A DNA stretch of 27,516 nucleotides, taken from assembly GCA_049509915.1 (NCBI GenBank), contig JBEKZL010000121.1, positions 1 through 27,516 of the forward strand. The letters are read 5' to 3'. Positions 7,794 through 15,576 of the stretch are shown here, piece by piece. The translations under genes were made by a program, and so were the position numbers. The stretch's first letter is position 1; every line of letters starts with the position of its first letter. Source of the DNA: JBEKYD01 sp049509915 (GTDB taxonomy: Bacteria > Acidobacteriota > Terriglobia > Bryobacterales > Bryobacteraceae). A model generated the notes under the pieces. It was not told the origin of the DNA. It was given only the letters and a program-made list of their open reading frames with translations, and made no database searches.

Positions 7794-9830
7794 ATGACGA
7801 GAATAATGAAAACCTGTGCCCTGGCGGTTCTGGCGGGAGCCATCGCCAATGCGGCCACCACGACCACTCAGACCACGCTCACGGTTACCAACGCGACCGT
7901 AACTCTGTCCGGCACGAGTCTGGCCGTGGCCGGACCGTCTACAACGCTGTCCAACATCGGCAACGGGACGTTCGCCGCGACTGTTCCTTTCGCCAACGTC
8001 ACTGGCACCAGCGTCACCGCCCCGTTCACGATCACCCTGACCGGCGGCGCGAACACTATCACCGGAAACCTCATTGTGCCGACCGCGCTGTTCTTGGGCA
8101 CTCAGACCGGCGGCTCCGGGTCGGCGACGGTCACCGGAGGCACAGGCACCTATGCGGGAGCGACTGGCTCGTTTCCGACCATAACGGGCACCTCCACCGG
8201 AACAATAACAACCAACCTCCAGGTGAGTTTTACCGGCGCCGGCAGCATCACCACCGGCGGCTCGGGGGGCACTACGCCGGCCCCCACCGTTACCCAACTC
8301 CAGAACAATTACAGCTACATTCTGCCCGGATTGCCTAACTACGGGATTGCCCCTGGCAGCCTGTTCATCATCAAGGGCACCAACCTGAGCAGCCAGCCGC
8401 TTTCCTCGCTGCAGTCGAGCGCGGCACCCGGCCTGCCTCTCACCTTGAACGGCACCAGCGTCTCGGTGACGGTCAACGGCACCACCGTCCAGCCGCCGAT
8501 CTATTACACATCTCCCACCCAGCTCGGCGTGGTGCTTCCCTCCAGCACGCCGGTCGGCACCGGGACCATCACAGTGACTAACAGCGGACAGCCCAGCCTG
8601 ACCGCGCCCATTCAGGTCGTGACCAGCGCTCTGGGACTCGACACGCTCTACGGAAGCGGTACCGGCGAGGGTGTAGTCACCGACGCCAACGGCGTTGTTC
8701 TGACCGCGACTAATTCCGCCAGCCCGGGGCAGACCGTGATCCTATGGGGCTCCGGCGTGGGCGCCGACACCGCCAATACCGACCGCGTCTACCCCGAACA
8801 ACAGGACAATCTGACCGGCATTCCGATGCAGGTCTATATCGGCGGCATCTCGGCCACCATTCTCTATCGCGGGCGCTCGCAATTCCCTGGCGTGGACCAG
8901 GTCAACGTGACGATCCCGACCACCGTCGCCACCGGCTGCGACGTTTCGGTGGTGGCAGTGAGTGGCAATGTAGTCAGTAATTCGATCACGCTTCCGATTA
9001 ATGCCGGCGGCGGCGCGTGCAGCGATCCGAATCTCGGCATCGGCGGAACTACCGCCTCGAGCTTGAGCGGCAAGACCACCGTGAATTACGGCTTCGCGGC
9101 CATTCTCGAGTCCACGGAGCCGGGTATCGCCAGTTCCGCGCCCACTACCACCAGTTCGGCCACGGCCATCTTTGAGAGCGTCTCGGGCGCGCAGTTCGCC
9201 GCCAGCGCCAGCTCCGGCTACGCTTCGATCGGCAGTTGCATCGTGACCGCCTCGACTACGTCGTCTTCGAACGGCACCATTCCCACCATCACTGGCCTGG
9301 ACGCCGGCGCAGTCAGCGTGACGGGTCCGGCCGGAACCCAGACCCTGAGCACCATTCCCGGCTATCTAGGTATCTATGAGGCCACTTTGCCGTCGGGATT
9401 CATTCCCCCGGCCGGCGGATCGTACACGTTCAACGGCACGGGCGGGCAAAACGTGGGCGCCTTCAACACGTCGATCAATTTCACCAATCCGCTAACCTGG
9501 ACGAACTCGGCCTCGCTCGGCACGGTAACCCGGTCGCAGGGAGCGACAGTTACCTGGTCGGGAGGCGCCTCGGGAACCTATGTCGAGATCTCCGGAGGTT
9601 CGACAGCTACCGTCGGCGGGCAAACCGTGACCGTCACTTTCATCTGCAACGCTCCGGCCAGCGCGGGGACGTTCACCGTTCCCCCAGCAGTGTTGCTGGC
9701 GCTGCCCGCGGGAAGCGGGAGTCTCTCGGTGGAAAACTCCACCAATCCGCAAACCTTCACCGCCTCCGGGCTCGATCTCGGCTATGTAACCGCCGCCGTC
9801 CTGGTCGGAATCGGCGCGACCTATAACTAA
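7794..9830 (+). CDS. secreted protein with TIGR03437-type (Solibacter) domain
   Basis: The frame is open from 7368, but the start at 7794 has GGAGGAG 7-8 bases upstream and begins a signal peptide ('MKTCALAVLAGAIANA' after a short basic stretch), giving 678 residues. Residues ~22-150 are Thr/Gly-rich beta sequence with 'VTGGTGTYAGATGSF', a turn seen in small beta-barrel families such as allene oxide cyclase-like and dirigent proteins. Residues ~162-404 match the TIGR03437 pattern: 'GIAPGSLFIIKGTNLS', then 'PIYYTSPTQLGVVLPSSTP', 'GQTVILWGSGVG' and 'FPGVDQVNVTIP'. The last ~270 residues are beta-rich with a few cysteines and match nothing I know. The protein is probably exported; its function is unknown. 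Confidence 0.85.
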   Translation: MTRIMKTCALAVLAGAIANAATTTTQTTLTVTNATVTLSGTSLAVAGPSTTLSNIGNGTFAATVPFANVTGTSVTAPFTITLTGGANTITGNLIVPTALFLGTQTGGSGSATVTGGTGTYAGATGSFPTITGTSTGTITTNLQVSFTGAGSITTGGSGGTTPAPTVTQLQNNYSYILPGLPNYGIAPGSLFIIKGTNLSSQPLSSLQSSAAPGLPLTLNGTSVSVTVNGTTVQPPIYYTSPTQLGVVLPSSTPVGTGTITVTNSGQPSLTAPIQVVTSALGLDTLYGSGTGEGVVTDANGVVLTATNSASPGQTVILWGSGVGADTANTDRVYPEQQDNLTGIPMQVYIGGISATILYRGRSQFPGVDQVNVTIPTTVATGCDVSVVAVSGNVVSNSITLPINAGGGACSDPNLGIGGTTASSLSGKTTVNYGFAAILESTEPGIASSAPTTTSSATAIFESVSGAQFAASASSGYASIGSCIVTASTTSSSNGTIPTITGLDAGAVSVTGPAGTQTLSTIPGYLGIYEATLPSGFIPPAGGSYTFNGTGGQNVGAFNTSINFTNPLTWTNSASLGTVTRSQGATVTWSGGASGTYVEISGGSTATVGGQTVTVTFICNAPASAGTFTVPPAVLLALPAGSGSLSVENSTNPQTFTASGLDLGYVTAAVLVGIGATYN

Positions 9831-9880
9831 GCCGCGAGTCAGAGCCGCGACCGTCAGGGAGCGGTTGCAGCCGAGCTGTG

Positions 9881-9902
9881 GGGCAGGCGGTTCCGCCTGC
9901 CC
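9881..9902. terminator. perfect hairpin between convergent genes
   Basis: GGGCAGGCGG (9881-9890) and CCGCCTGCCC (9893-9902) form a 10-bp perfect palindromic stem, midway in the 77-base gap where the TIGR03437-type gene (ends 9830) and the helicase gene (ends 9908) converge. The location suggests a two-way terminator, although neither side has a clear T-run. Such GC-rich palindromes can also be dispersed genome repeats; that needs the whole genome. Confidence 0.5.
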
Positions 9903-9907
9903 TTCGC

Positions 9908-12256
9908 TCACCCCACGATCTCCGCCAGAATCCGCCGCGCCACTTCCTTGCCGCGCTCGCCCACTTCGCCCACCGGGCCCACGCAGGACGGGCAGCCGTT
10001 GTCGCACGCGCAGGAAGTCAGCAATTCAGCCGTCTGGCTCAGCAGCCGCGGGGCCAGACGGTACAGCGGCGCGCTCATACCCACGCCGCCGGGATAGGCG
10101 TCGTAGAGGTAAAGGTTGGGCTCGAACGCCTCCAGGCTGCCGGTGTCCTGTTCGCTGGTTGCCACACCCAGGTCCCGCGGATCGCACATCAACAACAGCG
10201 CCGCTACGGTGCGTAGCGCCGTGCCCAGGCCGGCAATCCCGCTCTGCCGTTCCTCCGCGGTGAATTCGCCTGCCAACCGCGCCAGGAACGCCGCCGGAAA
10301 GTGCAGCCAGAAAGCCGTGGTGTGCATCTCCTGCTCGGGCATGTTCAACTTTCCCGCTCCGACGTTCTCATTCGTATAAAACTTGATCTTCTTGAAGCCG
10401 ACGATTTGGCGGTTCACCCGCACATCGCCGTGTACCCTCCGCGCGGCCGATGGAAACGCTTCGGATTCGAACTCCTGGAGCGCTTTCACCTGGGTGTAAT
10501 CGATGGCGTCGGTGTAGTAATCGGAATCCACCCGCTTCACGTAGGCCTTGCGCTCCTTGTAATCGAAGCGTTCCACATGATACTGGCGCGCCTCGTGCAG
10601 ATAGATGGCTTTCTCGTGAAGAGTAGTAAGTGCCGTCGTAAAGGAAACCTCGGCAATGATCTCGGCTTCGCCGGTAATATCCACGACCACGAAGTTATCG
10701 CTCGATACCGAGCGCAGGCTGGTGGCATCGGCCGGATAGGTGTCGCTGGTCCAGTGCCAGGCGCCAGCGGAGCGATGCAGGAACCCGGCTTCTTCCAGAT
10801 ATCCGCAGATCTCAGCCGTGTCGTGCCGCCCGAACTTTTCGCCCTCGCGGATGGGCAGCTCGAAGGCCGCGCACTTCAGGTGGGCCAGCAGAATTTCGAG
10901 GTTATCGGGATTGACATAAGCGTGCTCCGGCGAGCGGCCGAAGAAATAATCCGGGTGCTCGACGATGTATTGATCGAGCGGCGCACTCGAGGCCACCAGC
11001 ACCGCCGCCGACGTTCCCTGCCGCCTTCCGGCCCGGCCCGCGCGCTGCCAACTGGAGGCAATCGTACCGGCGTATCCGGCCATCACCACGGCATCGAGCG
11101 AGCCGATGTCGATCCCCAGCTCCAGCGCGTTGGTCGCCACCACGGCCCGAATCTGCCCGTCCCTCAGGCGCCGCTCGATCTCCCGGCGCTCCCTTGGCAG
11201 ATAGCCGCCCCGGTAGCCGCGTACGGTTTCGGTGGGCAGCCGGCCGCGATCCTGCGCGTCTTTCAGGTAAGTTACCAGTAACTCGGTAGCCAGCCGGTTA
11301 TTGGCGAAAACCAGGGTCTGCAGGTTCCGCTCCAGAAATTCCATCGCCACGCGGCGCGTTTCCTGGATATAACTGCGGCGGATGCCGAGCTGGCGGTTGA
11401 CTACGGGCGGATTGTAGAAGATGAAATACTTTTCGCCGCGAGGCGCGCCGTTGCGCTCCACCAGGTCGAAATCTTCTTCCGTGACGGCCTCGGCCAGTTC
11501 GCGCGGGTTGGCGATAGTGGCCGAGCAGCAGATGAATTGCGGCTTGGAATGGTAAAACTCGCAGATGCGCCGCAGCCGCCGCAGCAGATTGGCCAGGTGA
11601 CTGCCGTAGACGCCGCGATAGTAATGCAGTTCATCGATGATGATATAGCGCAGGCTTTCGAAATAACGGGCCCAGCGGGTGTGGTGCGGCAGGATGCCGG
11701 AATGCAGCATGTCCGGATTGGTCAGCACCACGTTGGCCCGCTGCCGGACGGCTTTGCGGGCGTCCTGCGGCGTATCGCCGTCGTAGGTGAACGCGCGCAT
11801 CCCGGCGCCCATGTCGTCCACCGCGCTCTGAAATTCGTGCAACTGATCCTCCGCCAGCGCCTTGGTGGGGAAAAGGTACATGGCCCGGGCGTCCGTGTCG
11901 CGCATCAGCCGGTTCCATACGGGCAGGTTGTAGCACAGCGTTTTGCCGCTGGCCGTGGGTGTGACAATTACCACGTTCCGGCCGGCGTCGACGCGCTCGA
12001 ACGCTTCCGCCTGGTGGGAGTAGAGCCGCGCGATGCCGCGTTTCTTCAGCGCCGCCCGCAGGCGGGGGTCGATGGCCGGGGGCATTTCCGCATACACCCC
12101 TTCGCTCGCCGCCTGGTGGTGAACCGCCCGCACCGGGGAATCAGGCTCCAGATGAGCGGCACGAAACCGCGCCACCACCGCATCCAGCGACGGACGGAAG
12201 CGGTGCGAAAGCTCCTCGGTGAATTCCGGAAACCCGAGCGACAGATTCATTTCCAT
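9908..12256 (-). CDS. mrfA: MrfA/YprA-like DEAD/DEAH-box DNA repair helicase
   Basis: A 782-residue superfamily 2 helicase. Walker A is 'TPTASGKT' (residues 99-106), Walker B 'IIIDELH' (205-211), motif III 'CSATIANP' near 244, and motif VI 'QRAGRAGR' in the second RecA-like domain, preceded by 'VVATNALELGIDIG'. The C-terminal ~250 residues form a DUF1998-like domain. It ends in a four-cysteine cluster, 'CACDNGCPSCVGP' (about residues 748-760, spacing C-x-C-x3-C-x2-C), which in MrfA binds metal. In Bacillus subtilis MrfA unwinds DNA in a repair route for mitomycin-type lesions, with the exonuclease MrfB. Length is close to the 749 residues of the Bacillus protein. No mrfB neighbour is visible. 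Of the two close ATGs the first was kept. It diverges from the small secreted protein gene. Confidence 0.88.
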   Translation of the reverse strand: MEMNLSLGFPEFTEELSHRFRPSLDAVVARFRAAHLEPDSPVRAVHHQAASEGVYAEMPPAIDPRLRAALKKRGIARLYSHQAEAFERVDAGRNVVIVTPTASGKTLCYNLPVWNRLMRDTDARAMYLFPTKALAEDQLHEFQSAVDDMGAGMRAFTYDGDTPQDARKAVRQRANVVLTNPDMLHSGILPHHTRWARYFESLRYIIIDELHYYRGVYGSHLANLLRRLRRICEFYHSKPQFICCSATIANPRELAEAVTEEDFDLVERNGAPRGEKYFIFYNPPVVNRQLGIRRSYIQETRRVAMEFLERNLQTLVFANNRLATELLVTYLKDAQDRGRLPTETVRGYRGGYLPRERREIERRLRDGQIRAVVATNALELGIDIGSLDAVVMAGYAGTIASSWQRAGRAGRRQGTSAAVLVASSAPLDQYIVEHPDYFFGRSPEHAYVNPDNLEILLAHLKCAAFELPIREGEKFGRHDTAEICGYLEEAGFLHRSAGAWHWTSDTYPADATSLRSVSSDNFVVVDITGEAEIIAEVSFTTALTTLHEKAIYLHEARQYHVERFDYKERKAYVKRVDSDYYTDAIDYTQVKALQEFESEAFPSAARRVHGDVRVNRQIVGFKKIKFYTNENVGAGKLNMPEQEMHTTAFWLHFPAAFLARLAGEFTAEERQSGIAGLGTALRTVAALLLMCDPRDLGVATSEQDTGSLEAFEPNLYLYDAYPGGVGMSAPLYRLAPRLLSQTAELLTSCACDNGCPSCVGPVGEVGERGKEVARRILAEIVG

Positions 12257-12477
12257 TTTCGCCTTTTCTTTGCTAACTTACCGCGAAATGGTCCGCCGGT
12301 ACAAGGTGGGGTGGAACAAAGGGCGCTTGACCGATTTTGGGGATTTCGTGGTTTAGGCGCGGCAACCGCTCCCTCGCGGTCGCAGCTTGGTTACGGGCAC
12401 CGCGCGTTTTCAATCACTTAACGAGCCGCTACCGCGCCCTGGAACAGATGGCGGCTAATGGGTTAAGATCAAAAGCT

Positions 12478-12993
12478 ATGAAACCAGCCGTCGGCTTCTT
12501 CACTGTACTCGTATTCGCCACCTTCAGCGCCGGATTCGCGCAAGAGCGCGGCGGCGCGCACGGATCCACCCCCTCAAAAGCCCCTGCCCGGGGCCCGGCG
12601 CCGGTTCGCGCTGGCCACGAAGCGCCCGCTCCGGCGCACTTTAACGAAAAGGCCGGGCACCCCGACGCTCCCCACGTGGATAACAACAAGTGGGTAGGGC
12701 ACACGACGGGAGCGAACGACCCGAAGTATCATTTGGACCACCCCTGGGAGCACGGCCGTTTTAGCGGCGGTTTCGGTCCCAGCCACGTCTTTCGCCTGGC
12801 CGGAGGCGGCCCGTCGCGTTTCGGGTTCGGGGGGTTCTTCTTTTCCGTCGCTCCGGCCGATATCGGCTATTGCAACGGCTGGCTATGGGATTCCGATAGT
12901 ATCGTAATCTACGAGGACCCCGACCACGTGGGTTACTATCTCGCGTACAACACCCGCCTGGGCATCTACGTCCACGTCTTGTACCTGGGGTAA
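12478..12993 (+). CDS. small secreted protein of unknown function
   Basis: The start at 12478 is chosen because residues 1-21 ('MKPAVGFFTVLVFATFSAGF') form a signal peptide ending 'FAQ'. Earlier in-frame codons would bury it. The mature part of the 171-residue product opens with a Pro/Ala/His-rich low-complexity linker. It continues as a compact domain with many His, Gly, Trp and aromatic residues: 'HVDNNKWVGHTTGANDPKYH', then a Gly/Phe-rich run, and 'WLWDSDSIVIYEDPDHVGYY'. The His/Asp richness could suit metal binding, but this is speculation. I do not recognise the family. It is flanked by a divergent helicase gene and a convergent ADOP gene, so it is probably a single-gene unit. Confidence 0.7.
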   Translation: MKPAVGFFTVLVFATFSAGFAQERGGAHGSTPSKAPARGPAPVRAGHEAPAPAHFNEKAGHPDAPHVDNNKWVGHTTGANDPKYHLDHPWEHGRFSGGFGPSHVFRLAGGGPSRFGFGGFFFSVAPADIGYCNGWLWDSDSIVIYEDPDHVGYYLAYNTRLGIYVHVLYLG

Positions 12994-13085
12994 CTAATAA
13001 GCACGGCAACGTATTCTCGAAATCCGTTGACGCATTTCTGAAATGACCGACTGAGCTCAAACGCCGCCCGATCCACGTATAGCGT

Positions 13086-15536
13086 CTACTCTTCCCGCAG
13101 CGCCTCCAGTGGTTGCAACTTACTGGCGCGGCGGGCGGGAACGGCGGCGGCCGCCAGAGCCACGGCGGCGAGAAGGGCGACGCCGGCCGCCAGCACGGCG
13201 GGATCGACCGCATCGGCACCATACAAGATCGCGCGCAGCGAGCGCGCCACCACGAGCGAGCCGGCAATGCCGCACAGGATACCCGCGCCGACCCAGCGCG
13301 CGGCGTTCCCCAAGGCGGCGCGCATGATCGCGGCCGGGGTGGCGCCCAGCGCCACGCGCACTCCGAATTCGCGAGTGCGGCGCGCCACCAGAAACGACAT
13401 CACGCCGAACAGCCCGAAGGCGGCCAAGGCTAGCGCGATGGCCGCGAACAGACCCAGCAGCCAGGCGTAGAAGCGCGGTCTGGCGTTGACCTGCTCCAGG
13501 CGCTCGTGCATGGTCTCGGTTTCCACAGGCAGCGTGCGGTCGAGCGATGCCAACGTCTGCCGGAGTTCCCGCGCCACCAGCGCGGGCGCGAGCGAAGTGC
13601 GCACCACCACGGTGGTTTCCCGCCATCCGGTGGGCGGTTCCCCACGCCGGAAATTGTCGTCGATCACCGGCTTGCGTACCATGTAGAATTCGGGATCCGC
13701 ATCGGCCGCCAGACCGCGGTTCCTCACCGTGCGCGAAACTCCGACCACGGTATACCAGGGGCCGTGCGTTCCCAGATCTTGCAGAATATGTTTGCCGATC
13801 GGGTCCTGACCGGGAAACATGCGGCGCGCCAGCGACTCGCCCAGAATCACCGAGCGGGAGTCGGCATCCCGATCCGCCTCGGTGAACCCGCGGCCACGAA
13901 CGATCGGAATTCCCAGCGCGGCGAAGTAACCCGGCGTTACATAACGCCAGGACACCATGCCGCCAGTGCCTTCGGGGCGCGGGGCAACGCCCTCCACCAA
14001 GATCGTGGACAGCGGACGTCCGCGCGTGCCGCCGATGGGAGGTAGCGAGTCGGTGATGGCGGTAGCCTGCGCGCCGGGCAAGGTCTGCAAGCGCTGTTCC
14101 AGGCGGTTGAAGAAAGCGAGCTGATCGACGTCGCGCTGGTAGAGTTGGCGGCCGAGGACGAAGTGCGCGGTGACGACGTGCTCGGTTTCCATTCCCAGCG
14201 GAACGGCGGCGAGCTTCCATAAACTGCGCAGGGTAAGGCCGGCGCCGGTGAGCAAGACCAGCGAAGCGGCGACCTGCGCGGCGACGAGCACGCTTCGCAA
14301 TCCGCCGCGCGCCGGGCCGATGGAGCGCCAGCCGCCGGCAAGCGTACCGGAGGGAAATCGCAGAGCGGGCGCGATGCCGAAGAGAATTCCGGCACCGATG
14401 GAGGCCAGCGCGGTGAAGGCCAGCACGCGTCCGTCGATAGAGGCTTCCTCCATGTGCGGCAGCGCCCCCGGCGCCATGGAGACGAACGCGCGCACCAGGC
14501 CATACGCCAGCGCGCACCCGGCGGCGCCGCCGATGGCAGCCAGCAGCAGGCTTTCGCTGAGCGCCTGCCGCACCAGCCGCCAGCGCGGCGCACCCAAGGC
14601 CAGGCGGACCGCGATATCGCGTTGCCTCATCACCGCGCGCGCCAGCATCAGGTTGGCCACGTTGGCGCAGGCGATCAAAAGCACCGCCAGCACGGCGCCA
14701 AATAACGCCAACGACGCCAGCCGCGCGTCGCCCACCTGGCGGTCGCGCACCGGCCGCACGCGCAGATGAACTTCCTTGCGGAATTGCGGCGGCACGGTCT
14801 GCAGCGCGCGGGCGAAGTGCGGGCCGAGCTGCGCGGTAGCCTGCGCCACGCCGACGCCGGGTTTCAACCGGGCAAACACGCGAAACGCGCGGCCGGAGTG
14901 CTCGGTGGCTTCATTGAGAGCCTGCGGCAGCAGCACATCGGCACGCACCAGGGTGGGCGTCTCGAACTCCTTCGGAAGGACGCCGACCACGGTGACGGCG
15001 GCGCCATCGAGCAGCAGCGCACGGCCGATGGCATGGCGATCACCGGCCATCCGGCTTTGCCAAAGCCCGTAGGAGATCATGGCGACGCGCGGCCCGTTGG
15101 GCAGATCTTCGGCGGTGGAAAAACCGCGGCCGGCCGCCGGCGGCATGCCGAGAGTTTCGAGGAAATTCGCCGCCACGCGGAGGCAGGCCAGGCGCACCGG
15201 GTTCTGCTGGTTGAGATCGCAGGCCCGCGCGCCGGCTTCGAACGAAGTCACCGCGGCGAACGGGCCGGGATTGTGGCGCAGGTCGGTCAGCTCATCGGCG
15301 AACATGAACTCGTTGGTATCGAGCGGCGCCATCATGCCGACCGATATCAGACGGTCTTCCCGGGCGTACGGTAGCGCACGAAACAGCACGCGGTCGACGG
15401 TGCTGAAGACGGCCGTAGTGGCGCCCATGCCAAGGGCAATGGCTCCCACCGCGCTCAGCGCGTAGACCGGATTGTGAAACAGGGCACGCGCCGCGTGGCG
15501 CAGATCCTCGACACAGCCGGCAACGTCCGCAGTCAT
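13086..15536 (-). CDS. ADOP-family ABC transporter permease without the N-terminal prefix
   Basis: An 816-residue membrane protein with the duplicated MacB/FtsX layout: 'LRHAARALFHNPVYALSAVG' into helix 1 (~24-45), periplasmic domain, first FtsX block (~272-395, 'ANVANLMLARAVMRQRDIAV'), a middle helix near 'VLVAAQVAASLVLL', a second periplasmic domain, and a last FtsX block ending 'PARRASKLQPLEALREE'. Unlike the ADOP at 4960 it lacks the acidic prefix domain, so the two belong to different subgroups. It begins 40 bases after the caspase-like gene on the same strand and is probably co-transcribed with it. No Shine-Dalgarno sequence is obvious before the ATG. No ATPase partner is nearby. The substrate is unknown. 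Confidence 0.9.
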   Translation of the reverse strand: MTADVAGCVEDLRHAARALFHNPVYALSAVGAIALGMGATTAVFSTVDRVLFRALPYAREDRLISVGMMAPLDTNEFMFADELTDLRHNPGPFAAVTSFEAGARACDLNQQNPVRLACLRVAANFLETLGMPPAAGRGFSTAEDLPNGPRVAMISYGLWQSRMAGDRHAIGRALLLDGAAVTVVGVLPKEFETPTLVRADVLLPQALNEATEHSGRAFRVFARLKPGVGVAQATAQLGPHFARALQTVPPQFRKEVHLRVRPVRDRQVGDARLASLALFGAVLAVLLIACANVANLMLARAVMRQRDIAVRLALGAPRWRLVRQALSESLLLAAIGGAAGCALAYGLVRAFVSMAPGALPHMEEASIDGRVLAFTALASIGAGILFGIAPALRFPSGTLAGGWRSIGPARGGLRSVLVAAQVAASLVLLTGAGLTLRSLWKLAAVPLGMETEHVVTAHFVLGRQLYQRDVDQLAFFNRLEQRLQTLPGAQATAITDSLPPIGGTRGRPLSTILVEGVAPRPEGTGGMVSWRYVTPGYFAALGIPIVRGRGFTEADRDADSRSVILGESLARRMFPGQDPIGKHILQDLGTHGPWYTVVGVSRTVRNRGLAADADPEFYMVRKPVIDDNFRRGEPPTGWRETTVVVRTSLAPALVARELRQTLASLDRTLPVETETMHERLEQVNARPRFYAWLLGLFAAIALALAAFGLFGVMSFLVARRTREFGVRVALGATPAAIMRAALGNAARWVGAGILCGIAGSLVVARSLRAILYGADAVDPAVLAAGVALLAAVALAAAAVPARRASKLQPLEALREE

Positions 15537-15576
15537 TCGGGTTTAGACACCGCGCGGCGGGATTTGTTTCGGGTGC

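Noticed and set aside
10301..11281. Long plus-strand ORF opposite the helicase gene
   Set aside because: Antisense shadow of a strongly supported MrfA-like coding sequence; no domain recognised.
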